The notes beneath the pieces are model-generated. The model was not told where the DNA came from. It saw nothing but the letters and a program-made list of their open reading frames with translations, and ran no database searches. A stretch of 64,000 nt of DNA from Muribaculaceae bacterium Isolate-037 (Harlan) (GTDB lineage: Bacteria; Bacteroidota; Bacteroidia; Bacteroidales; Muribaculaceae), in NCBI GenBank assembly GCA_003762615.1, contig RIAZ01000005.1, forward strand, positions 1 through 64,000, in the 5' to 3' direction. Position numbers and translations under genes: made by a program. Position 1 is the first letter of the stretch. The number at the start of each line of letters is the position of its first letter. This document shows positions 24,060 to 31,629 of this stretch, piece after piece.

Positions 24060-25186
24060 TGGCTGACAATATATTATCGGACTTCGGCATCAACCTTCTC
24101 GAGGAAGAGATTGATGACGTGATATTCCAGACAAACGAGTTCCTGTGCGACGCCACATTCACAGGCACGCAGGGACCGTTCTGGTGGATTCTCCAGATGT
24201 GCATGGCGTTGGCCGCCCTGTTCTCGCTCATCGTTGCCGGTCAGATGGCCTTCAAGATGATGTACAAGAACGAGCCGCTTGATGTGATGAAGCTTCTCCG
24301 CCCCCTCGGAATAAGCCTTATCATGTGCTGGTGGTACCCTCCGGCAGACAGCGGACTCAACAACAGCGGCTCCTCATGGTGTGTCCTTGACTTTCTGTCC
24401 TACATCCCCAATGCCATCGGTTCCTATACCCATGACCTGTATTCGGCCGAGGCCGCGCAGATAGAGGATAAGTTCAAAGAAGTGCAGGAACTTGTATTCG
24501 TGAGAGACAGTCTCTATACCGACCTGCAGGCTCAGGCCGATGTCGCCCGGACAGGCACCTCCGACCCGAATCTTATTGAATCCACAATGGAGACAACCGG
24601 CGTGGAGGAAGTGACAAAGATGGAAAAGGACGCCTCGAAGCTATGGTTCACATCCCTTACATCCGGAGCAGTGGTCTGCATAGACAAGATTGTAATGGTC
24701 ATTGCCTTGATAGTTTTCCGAATTGGATGGTGGGCTACGATCTATTGCCAGCAGATTCTGTTGGGGATGCTCACGATATTCGGTCCGATACAATGGGCAT
24801 TTTCGCTCTTGCCTAAATGGGAAGGAGCATGGGCCAAGTGGCTGACCCGCTATCTGACTGTCCATTTCTACGGCGCCATGCTCTACTTCGTGGGTTTCTA
24901 TGTCCTTTTGCTCTTCGACATAGTGCTCTGCATCCAGGTCGAGAACCTTTCGGCAATCACTGAGAGCACACAGACAATGGCCGCGTATCTGCAAAATTCG
25001 TTCTTCTCCGCCGGCTATCTGATGGCGGCCTCGATTGTGGCGTTGAAATGTCTCAATCTTGTGCCGGACCTCGCGGCGTGGATGATTCCGGAGGGTGACA
25101 CAGCCTTCTCGACCCGAAATTTCGGTGAGGGAGTGGCATCGCAGGCCAAGATGTCAGCGCAGGGTGCCATGAGTAAAGTATTCTGA
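24059..25186 (+). CDS. traJ: TraJ-type VirB6-like channel protein
   Basis: A 375-residue polytopic inner-membrane protein corresponding to TraJ of CTnDOT-type elements. It starts with GTG, overlapping the previous stop. Hydrophobic helices are visible at about 40-68 (WWILQMCMALAALFSLIVAG), 80-95, 200-225 (IDKIVMVIALIVFRIGWW), 228-250, 262-290 (AMLYFVGFYVLLLFDIVLC) and 318-340. The Trp-rich WWYPPADSGLNNSGSSWC loop and the GPIQWAFSLLPKWEGAWAKW segment are features of this family. It would form the central membrane pore. Confidence 0.87.
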   Translation: MADNILSDFGINLLEEEIDDVIFQTNEFLCDATFTGTQGPFWWILQMCMALAALFSLIVAGQMAFKMMYKNEPLDVMKLLRPLGISLIMCWWYPPADSGLNNSGSSWCVLDFLSYIPNAIGSYTHDLYSAEAAQIEDKFKEVQELVFVRDSLYTDLQAQADVARTGTSDPNLIESTMETTGVEEVTKMEKDASKLWFTSLTSGAVVCIDKIVMVIALIVFRIGWWATIYCQQILLGMLTIFGPIQWAFSLLPKWEGAWAKWLTRYLTVHFYGAMLYFVGFYVLLLFDIVLCIQVENLSAITESTQTMAAYLQNSFFSAGYLMAASIVALKCLNLVPDLAAWMIPEGDTAFSTRNFGEGVASQAKMSAQGAMSKVF

Positions 25187-25214
25187 ATTATAATGAAATT
25201 TATTAAATAAAACA

Positions 25215-25829
25215 ATGGTAATTAAAAACTTAGAAAACAAGATAAAACTGGTTGCGATTGTCTGCAGCGTGTTCCTTGTCGGCTGTGTGGTCATTTCCAT
25301 GACAAGCATCTGGACTGCACGGAACATGGTCGTTGATGCACAAAAGAAGATTTATGTTCTTGACGGCACGGTGCCTGTCCTTGTTGAGCGCACAACGATG
25401 GAAGAGACTCTGGATGTGGAGGCAAAGAGCCATATCGAGCGTTTCCACCACCTGTTCTTCACGCTTGCACCAGATGACAAGTATATCAAATACACGATGG
25501 ACAAGGCCATGTACCTTGTTGACGAGACCGGACTTGCGCAGTATAACACGCTGAAGGAAAAAGGCTTCTACAACAACATCATGGGAACCTCGGCGGTATT
25601 TTCAATCTACTGCGACTCAATCAACTTCGACCCGCAGAAGATGGAGTTCAAATACTATGGCCGTCAGCGCATCGAGCGACGCACCTCCATTCTTACCCGT
25701 GAGCTTGTGACCGCAGGGCAATTGAAGCGGGTGCCGAGGACAGACAACAATCCCCACGGACTTCTGATTGTCAACTGGCGCACGTTGCTCAACAAGGACA
25801 TCGAACAGAAAACCAAGAACAACTACTAA
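25215..25829 (+). CDS. traK: TraK-type VirB8-like protein
   Basis: A 204-residue TraK protein. A short basic cytoplasmic start (MVIKNLENKIKLV) precedes one membrane helix (AIVCSVFLVGCVVISMTSIW) and a periplasmic VirB8-like domain with the typical RFHHLFFTLAPDDKYIKY and LINWRTLLNKDIEQKTKNNY-like ending. The length and family features are normal. It lies in the standard J-K-L-M order and links the pore to the outer complex. Confidence 0.9.
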   Translation: MVIKNLENKIKLVAIVCSVFLVGCVVISMTSIWTARNMVVDAQKKIYVLDGTVPVLVERTTMEETLDVEAKSHIERFHHLFFTLAPDDKYIKYTMDKAMYLVDETGLAQYNTLKEKGFYNNIMGTSAVFSIYCDSINFDPQKMEFKYYGRQRIERRTSILTRELVTAGQLKRVPRTDNNPHGLLIVNWRTLLNKDIEQKTKNNY

Positions 25830-25832
25830 GAT

Positions 25833-26201
25833 ATGGGTTGGAAAAAACTGATCATGGGCGAGAAAATGCCCGACAGGAATGATCCGAAATACAAGGAGCG
25901 GTATGAGAGGGAGGTTGGTTTCGGCCGCAAGGTCGCCCGCTTATTGAGAATCGACAAGGCCGCTGCCGCGACACAGAATTTCGCTAACCGCTGGCCCAGG
26001 ATATTCCTTGGCATTGTGTTCGGAATCGTGATATTATGCTTCTGCCTGAATGTATGGCGTTTGTCTCAGGTGGCACGCAAAGCCAACGGCTATCAGACCG
26101 CCGTGGAGCAGCAGGAGAAACGGTATCAAGACAAAATACAACCGCAACTCATGATGAAACAAAATAACAAAGCAGAAAATGAACCTATTACAGAAAATTA
26201 A
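25833..26201 (+). CDS. traL: TraL-like small membrane protein
   Basis: A 122-residue protein at the TraL (DUF3989) position. A charged cytoplasmic half (YKERYEREVGFGRKVARLLR) is followed by one membrane helix (WPRIFLGIVFGIVILCFCLN) and a short polar tail. The gene begins 3 bases after traK and overlaps traM by 23 bases. The sequence is compatible with TraL but the call rests partly on gene order. Confidence 0.72.
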   Translation: MGWKKLIMGEKMPDRNDPKYKERYEREVGFGRKVARLLRIDKAAAATQNFANRWPRIFLGIVFGIVILCFCLNVWRLSQVARKANGYQTAVEQQEKRYQDKIQPQLMMKQNNKAENEPITEN

Positions 26202-27396
26202 CTTCCGTCAGCCGAAATATGTGCTGCCTGCCATACTGTACCCGTTGATACTTGGCACCGGATGGCTCGTGATAGACATGTTCAGGACCGAGGTAAAAGA
26301 TACTCCGGACAGAAACCTTGAGGAGACCGAGTATCTCAACCCGACACTTCCGCAAGCCCAGATCCGTGATGACGGCATCGGGGGGCGCACGGAGAGCATG
26401 ATGAAGTCGTATGGCCGCATACAGGACTATTCGGCGGTGGAGAACATTGACCGTAACAATGAAGAACAGACAGAAGACTATGCATCACGTTATTCGGACG
26501 AGGAGTTTGCCTTGCTCGACCGAGAGGCCCAGGCCCGCACTGAGGAACTACTACGTTTACGCGAGATGCAGGACAGAATCGCCGAGGGAGCGCAAAAGGG
26601 AGAGGCGATGTCATCGGACTCGCTGAATCCCGTGGACTATGCCGACCGCAACAACCGGGAAGCTCTTGCAGAACTTGAACGGGCACTGGCCGAGGCGCGC
26701 CTCAAGGGTCAGCAGTCCGTGGAGATGCCGGTGACGGATGTCGTGGAAGCGGCTGCCGGAATAACCGCAGCAGAAACTGTGGAAATCAAGGAGGGTGCTG
26801 TCAATGCGTTGTCAGATGATGACGATGCCCTGACAGTAGTCAAGGCGAAACGTCCTTCATCCTCATATTTCAATACCCTTGCGGAAAACGAGCCGGAGCC
26901 AAGTCTCATCAAGGCAATCATAGACGAGGACATCAAGGCGGTCGACGGGTCGAGGGTAAGACTCAGATTGCTTGACGATATCGAGATAAACGATGTGTTC
27001 TTGCCCAAAGGAAGCTATCTCTACGCAACAATGAGCGGTTTCGGACAGCAGCGTGTCAAAGGTTCGGTCAAGTCCCTCATGGTAGCGGATGAGCTTGTCA
27101 AGGTCAACCTGACAATCTACGACACCGACGGTCTGGAGGGGCTTTATGTGCCGTCAAGCTCGTTCCGTGAGACTGCAAAGGATGTGGCAGGCGGTGCACT
27201 TGACAACTCCATGACGCTCAACAGCAACACCTCCGGCCAGAGCAACATCGCCCAATGGGGATGGAACGCCATACAGAACGCATATCAAAAGACCTCTTCA
27301 GCCATTTCAAAGGCAATCAGGAAGAACAAGGTCAGCCTCAAATACGGGACTTTCGTCTATCTCGTGAACGGAAGTGAGAAACAGACCGGGCGATGA
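26179..27396 (+). CDS. traM: TraM-type VirB10-like scaffold protein
   Basis: A 405-residue TraM protein. It has the cytoplasmic start QKINFRQPKYVLPAILYPLI, where the membrane helix runs to about residue 36, then a long acidic, proline-poor periplasmic linker with coiled-coil character (about 100-185). The C-terminal VirB10-like domain starts around 240 (IKAIIDEDIKAVDGSRVRLR, FLPKGSYLYATMSGFGQQRV). It spans the envelope and links the inner and outer complexes. The start overlaps traL by 23 bases. Confidence 0.9.
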   Translation: MNLLQKINFRQPKYVLPAILYPLILGTGWLVIDMFRTEVKDTPDRNLEETEYLNPTLPQAQIRDDGIGGRTESMMKSYGRIQDYSAVENIDRNNEEQTEDYASRYSDEEFALLDREAQARTEELLRLREMQDRIAEGAQKGEAMSSDSLNPVDYADRNNREALAELERALAEARLKGQQSVEMPVTDVVEAAAGITAAETVEIKEGAVNALSDDDDALTVVKAKRPSSSYFNTLAENEPEPSLIKAIIDEDIKAVDGSRVRLRLLDDIEINDVFLPKGSYLYATMSGFGQQRVKGSVKSLMVADELVKVNLTIYDTDGLEGLYVPSSSFRETAKDVAGGALDNSMTLNSNTSGQSNIAQWGWNAIQNAYQKTSSAISKAIRKNKVSLKYGTFVYLVNGSEKQTGR

Positions 27397-28325
27397 TGGA
27401 AAAAATCGGAATAATAGATGTCGATGGACATAATTTCCCGAATTTCGCACTCATGCGAGTGTCGGCCTACCATAAACGCCGTGGGGATTCCGTGGAATGG
27501 GCAGTACCGTTGAAAAGATATGACAAGGTGGTGTCCAGCAAGATATTCACGTTCAGTCCTGACTTTGATTATAGCGGTATTAACGCGGATGTCATTCTCA
27601 AGGGAGGCACGGGCTATGACATCGCGGCCAGGCTTCCGGCAGAGATCGAGGCCTCTACAGAGATGGATTATTCGATATATCCGCAGTATCCCTTTTCGAT
27701 ACAGTTCTTCTCGCGAGGCTGCATAAGGAAATGTCCGTTCTGCCTTGTTCGGGAGAAGGAGGGATACATCAGTCCGGTCACGCCTGTCGACCTAAATCCA
27801 GCAGGAACGCATATCGAGGTGCTTGACAACAATTTTTTCGCGAACCCGGCATGGAAAGAGGCTGTCGATTATCTTCTCGCCACAGATCAGAAGGTCAATC
27901 TGCATGGTGTCGATGTCCGCATAATGGATGAGGAGCAGGCATATTGGCTCAACAGGATGCGGCTCTACAAAAGTATTCACATCGCATGGGATCTGCCGCA
28001 GATAGACCTGACCGACAAACTCCGGGAGATAACACGTTACATAAAGCCTTACAAGCTTATGTGCTATGTCCTTGTCGGTTACGGCTCGACAATCGAGCAG
28101 GATATGTACCGTATTGAACGGCTGCGAGAACTCGGTATAAAGCCTTTTGTGATGCCCTACAGGGATTTAGGTAATGAGCGGGTTCCCACGAAGTACGAGA
28201 AGGATCTGGCGCAGTATGTCAACAAACCGATGATTTTCAAGTCTTGCTCATTCGCCGATTTCTCCCCCAGGAAAGGATTCAGATGCGAATATTATCTCAC
28301 CACCAACTGCCGGAATCCTATATGA
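27393..28325 (+). CDS. Radical SAM enzyme embedded in the tra operon
   Basis: A 310-residue radical SAM protein. The 4Fe-4S cluster motif CIRKCPFC (Cys-x3-Cys-x2-Cys) lies at about residues 109-116 after a 100-residue N-terminal domain that has a Rossmann-like, B12-binding-like look (IGIIDVDGHNFPNFALMRVS). Downstream VLDNNFFANPAWKEAVDYLL and IHIAWDLPQIDL fit the partial TIM barrel. The start overlaps the traM stop, and the stop overlaps the methyltransferase start by ATGA, so it is an integral member of the operon. Substrate unknown; a joint role with the methyltransferase in DNA or tRNA modification is only a guess. Confidence 0.82.
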   Translation: MMEKIGIIDVDGHNFPNFALMRVSAYHKRRGDSVEWAVPLKRYDKVVSSKIFTFSPDFDYSGINADVILKGGTGYDIAARLPAEIEASTEMDYSIYPQYPFSIQFFSRGCIRKCPFCLVREKEGYISPVTPVDLNPAGTHIEVLDNNFFANPAWKEAVDYLLATDQKVNLHGVDVRIMDEEQAYWLNRMRLYKSIHIAWDLPQIDLTDKLREITRYIKPYKLMCYVLVGYGSTIEQDMYRIERLRELGIKPFVMPYRDLGNERVPTKYEKDLAQYVNKPMIFKSCSFADFSPRKGFRCEYYLTTNCRNPI

Positions 28326-29092
28326 AGAAAGACATAATCCACAATATGGACTGTCTTGTCGGCATGAGGGAACTGCCCGACCACTGCATTGACGCTGTCA
28401 TAGCGGATCTTCCATACGGGGTGCTTAACCGTGGGAACAAGGCTGCGGCATGGGACCGGATTATTCCGCTGGACCTCCTCTGGGAGCAGTACAACCGCAT
28501 AGCCAAACCCGGTTGTCCGATAATCCTCTTCTCACAAGGGATGTTCACGGCCAGCCTGATAATGTCTCAGCCGAAGAAATGGAGATACAATCTCGTATGG
28601 GAGAAAGACCGTGTCAGCGGACACCTCAATGCAAAACGTATGCCGCTGAGGAAGCATGAGGACATTGTGGTGTTCTATGACAGGCAGCCGGTATATAATC
28701 CCCAGATGCGCCCCTGCCTCCCATCCGAAAGGAACCACAGACGGCGTGATGTCGGGACATTCACGAACAGGTGCTACGGCAGCATGAGGGCCACGCCTGT
28801 GAGGATTGCGGATGACAAATATCCCACATCGGTAATCAGTATTCCGAAGGAACACCGGAAGGGGTGTTTCTTTCACCCGACGCAAAAGCCGGTCGCTTTG
28901 GTAGAGTATCTGATAAAGACCTACACCAATCCCGGTGACATTGTCCTAGACAACGCCATAGGTTCGGGAACAACCGCTGTCGCTGCCATAAATACGGGAC
29001 GGCATTTCATCGGCTATGAGACAGTCCCGGAATATTGCGCTATAGCAGAAAAGAGAATCAAGGAGGCGGAAGCCGTCTTGATGAGCAAATAG
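28322..29092 (+). CDS. Orphan beta-class DNA methyltransferase
   Basis: A 256-residue AdoMet-dependent N6-adenine/N4-cytosine DNA methyltransferase. The catalytic motif IV is ADLPYGVL (about residues 27-34, a variant of DPPY), the target-recognition stretch lies in the middle, and motif I DNAIGSGTTAVAAI is near 213-226. The order IV then I defines the beta class. The start at 28322 (ATGA overlap) is preferred to 28244. No restriction endonuclease gene accompanies it, so it is likely a protective or regulatory orphan methylase that could shield transferred DNA from host restriction. Confidence 0.9.
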   Translation: MKKDIIHNMDCLVGMRELPDHCIDAVIADLPYGVLNRGNKAAAWDRIIPLDLLWEQYNRIAKPGCPIILFSQGMFTASLIMSQPKKWRYNLVWEKDRVSGHLNAKRMPLRKHEDIVVFYDRQPVYNPQMRPCLPSERNHRRRDVGTFTNRCYGSMRATPVRIADDKYPTSVISIPKEHRKGCFFHPTQKPVALVEYLIKTYTNPGDIVLDNAIGSGTTAVAAINTGRHFIGYETVPEYCAIAEKRIKEAEAVLMSK

Positions 29093-29119
29093 AATAATAA
29101 GTAACAACATAACAGACCA

Positions 29120-29962
29120 ATGAATATCAAATCTTTTGCAATGGCTCTGATTATTGGAGCCGCCTGTCTGACATCCAATGCACAGACAACCTACGATGAG
29201 ATGGAGATTCTCACCGTCAACGAGCAGGTCACTACCGTCATCACGGCCACGGAGCCTATTCGTTTCGTGGACATCTCGACCGACAAGGTCGCCGGAGACC
29301 AGCCCATCAACAACACGATACGGCTAAAGCCGAAGGAAGCCGGACATGAGGACGGGGAGATACTCGCAATCATAACCGTTGTGACTGAACGCTACCGTGC
29401 GCAATACGGGCTTGTCTACACGACACGTCTCACCGAGGCTGTCACGGACAAGACCGTGATGCCCTCGGAGCAGACAGCATACAGGAATCCCGCCGTGTCG
29501 ATGTCCACCGAGGATATGTACAGCTTTGCGCGCAAAGTGTGGAACTCTCCTGCCAAATACCGTAATGTCGGATCCAAGAAGCATAAGATGAAGATGCGGC
29601 TGAACAACATCTATGCTGTGGGAGAATACTTTTTCATTGACTTCTCTGTTGACAACCATACCAATATCAGATTCGACATCGACGAATTGAGGATAAAGCT
29701 TGCCGACAAAAAGGTGCATAAGGCCACCAACAGCCAGATAATAGAGTTGAGACCGGAAATTGTACTGGAAAAAACCACTTCATTCCTGCATGGCTACCGC
29801 AATGTGATCGTTGTCAAAAAACTCACGTTCCCCAACGACAAGGTGCTTACAATCGAACTGTCGGAGAAGCAGATTTCCGGACGCAACATCTCCATGTCCA
29901 TAGACTATGAGGATGTTCTGTCTGCCGATTCCTTTCACCATTCACTTCTGACGGAGGACTGA
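29120..29962 (+). CDS. traN: TraN-type VirB9-like outer complex protein
   Basis: A 280-residue TraN (DUF4138) protein, the VirB9-like part of the outer membrane core complex. The signal peptide (FAMALIIGAACLTSNAQ) is followed by beta-rich repeats (VTTVITATEPIRFVDISTDK) and a C-terminal domain (MRLNNIYAVGEYFFIDFSVDN, LHGYRNVIVVKKLTFPNDKV) that fit the family well. It is separated from traM by the radical SAM and methyltransferase genes. Confidence 0.9.
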   Translation: MNIKSFAMALIIGAACLTSNAQTTYDEMEILTVNEQVTTVITATEPIRFVDISTDKVAGDQPINNTIRLKPKEAGHEDGEILAIITVVTERYRAQYGLVYTTRLTEAVTDKTVMPSEQTAYRNPAVSMSTEDMYSFARKVWNSPAKYRNVGSKKHKMKMRLNNIYAVGEYFFIDFSVDNHTNIRFDIDELRIKLADKKVHKATNSQIIELRPEIVLEKTTSFLHGYRNVIVVKKLTFPNDKVLTIELSEKQISGRNISMSIDYEDVLSADSFHHSLLTED

Positions 29963-29966
29963 TTTT

Positions 29967-30464
29967 ATGAAGAAGTTGTTATTGCTCGCCGTAGCTATCC
30001 TGACGATGGTCAGTACGGCAGTTGCGCGGGATACAGACGGCAGGATACAGATCGGTGCAAGTCTTCTTTATGAGAACGGCCTTGAGCTGACCCTCGGTTA
30101 TGAGAAGGAGACCCGGCACCACAACGCATGGGAATTTTTCGGGAATGTCTATCTAAAATGGGACAAATGCGCGGACTGCGGCCATGTCTGTCCGGATTCA
30201 TTCTGGAAAAACTACCGCACATGGAGTGTCGGGGCCGCATACAAGCCGTGTGTCTATCGGGGACGGAACAACCACGGCAATCTGAGGCTTGGCGGCACTG
30301 TCGGGTCTGATCTGCATGAAGTCATCGGAGGAATCCATGCCGGTTATGAGCACAGCTACGTCATGCGTGGCGGCTGGCAACTCTTCTGGCAGGTAAAGAC
30401 CGAGTTTGTGATAAATGGCGAGGACTGGCTTAAAACCGGCATCGGCATAGGTGTTAAATTCTAA
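29967..30464 (+). CDS. traO: TraO-type outer membrane barrel protein
   Basis: A 165-residue conjugal transfer protein TraO. After a signal peptide (LLLLAVAILTMVSTAVA) the chain shows alternating beta strands (IQIGASLLYENGLELTLGYE, NLRLGGTVGSDLHEVIGG) and ends in an aromatic residue (GIGIGVKF), as outer membrane barrels do. A Cys pair in the loop KCADCGHVCPDS is typical of the family. It begins 4 bases after traN. Confidence 0.87.
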   Translation: MKKLLLLAVAILTMVSTAVARDTDGRIQIGASLLYENGLELTLGYEKETRHHNAWEFFGNVYLKWDKCADCGHVCPDSFWKNYRTWSVGAAYKPCVYRGRNNHGNLRLGGTVGSDLHEVIGGIHAGYEHSYVMRGGWQLFWQVKTEFVINGEDWLKTGIGIGVKF

Positions 30465-30476
30465 ACAATATATACA

Positions 30477-31130
30477 ATGAGAAAATTACTCTTTATCATG
30501 CTTGCCTTCATCGGCATGGCTGTCATCTCCTGCGACGGGCATCACCTGGAACCGGACATGGGCATGAAGATTGGTGATGTGCTCTGCACGGACGGTCAGA
30601 TTCTCCCTGTGGGCGATTGGGAAAAGTCAGGGAAAGAGGGAATCGGCATTGTGTTCCATGTCAACACGAATCCCGATATTGAAGGCAGGGGATTTGCGGT
30701 TTATCTCCGGGACCTTGCTCCGGTCGCGTTTGCTGATTCCCTGGGCGTTAAGCAGGGGACATCGGCAGACCCATACGCACTGGACGGCAATATCAACACA
30801 TACGCTCTTATGAGCCAGCGCAATGTCGGCTCACCGATGGCCGATGCAGTCTTCGAATTGTGGCGCTACGGACAGTCCGCATATATACCCTCGGTGGCGC
30901 AGCTCCGTCTGTTGAAGGAGACACGCAATACGGTCAACCGAAACCTAGATGCTATCGGTGGCGAGGTTATCACGGATAATCCGGACGGATGCTGGTATTG
31001 GTCATCTACGGAAGTCGCCGGACAGAAAGCTGTAAAGGGCTGGCTATACTCCCTTTCGCAAGGAGCGATACAGGAGACTCCCAAGACACAGGCGCATAAG
31101 GTGCGTCCCATAATAACCATAAATAACTGA
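30477..31130 (+). CDS. DUF1566-like lipoprotein in the tra operon
   Basis: A 217-residue predicted lipoprotein: the signal LLFIMLAFIGMAVISC places the lipid Cys at about residue 20. The C-terminal half has the C-type-lectin-like pattern of DUF1566/FISUMP domains (SAYIPSVAQLRLLKETRN, CWYWSSTEVAGQKAVKGWLY, KVRPIITI). This tail resembles that of the larger lipoprotein at 15133. A surface-exposed recognition or adhesion role in mating is plausible but inferred. Confidence 0.68.
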   Translation: MRKLLFIMLAFIGMAVISCDGHHLEPDMGMKIGDVLCTDGQILPVGDWEKSGKEGIGIVFHVNTNPDIEGRGFAVYLRDLAPVAFADSLGVKQGTSADPYALDGNINTYALMSQRNVGSPMADAVFELWRYGQSAYIPSVAQLRLLKETRNTVNRNLDAIGGEVITDNPDGCWYWSSTEVAGQKAVKGWLYSLSQGAIQETPKTQAHKVRPIITINN

Positions 31131-31134
31131 ATGT

Positions 31135-31626
31135 ATGAATATGACTGGAATAGAAGACTTCCATATGCCGCAACATCTGAATATATCGCATCCCGAGAAT
31201 GGTTTTTTCGGATATATGCTGAGATGCAGATGCCATGTGGATGAGGATGTTTCAGGGAATTTTGTATTTCTTGCTGACGGAATAGACTGCTGTATGAGAT
31301 TTCCCTCTGCCAGACGACAGAGGGAGGTGCTCCGTACAGAATGGAATGGTCATATAGACAATTACCTTGGTGCTTTTCGAGGACAGCTATATTATGTGAA
31401 TGAGCACATGATTGAACCGTTCATTGATTCTATGACCGGTGGCTCCATTGATGCGGTCCGGTTGTTTCTCCGTAAATTAATGGAAGGGATACGAGAGACA
31501 GCTCCTTATAATAATATTCCGGGACTTGAACCTCTCTATGCGGTTTCCCATGTATGTCAGCTTACTGATGCCGGTCGTATGCATTGGCCTCACATCCATG
31601 TTCTTTGGGGTATCAAAAGAGACTGA
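31135..31626 (+). CDS. Short protein with HUH-like motif, next to the coupling protein
   Basis: A 163-residue protein, not assigned to a family. Its last strand reads YAVSHVCQLTDAGRMHWPHI then HVLWGIKRD: H150, H153 and H155 form a His-x-x-His-x-His arrangement close to the PHxH core of relaxases and rolling-circle Rep proteins. Tyrosines at 27, 86 and 87 precede it, and in relaxases the catalytic Tyr also comes first. It is immediately upstream of the coupling protein, the position of the relaxase gene in Bacteroidales mob regions, but it is far shorter than known relaxases. It may be a minimal or remnant HUH nuclease, or the motif may be chance. Confidence 0.5.
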   Translation: MNMTGIEDFHMPQHLNISHPENGFFGYMLRCRCHVDEDVSGNFVFLADGIDCCMRFPSARRQREVLRTEWNGHIDNYLGAFRGQLYYVNEHMIEPFIDSMTGGSIDAVRLFLRKLMEGIRETAPYNNIPGLEPLYAVSHVCQLTDAGRMHWPHIHVLWGIKRD

Positions 31627-31629
31627 ATA

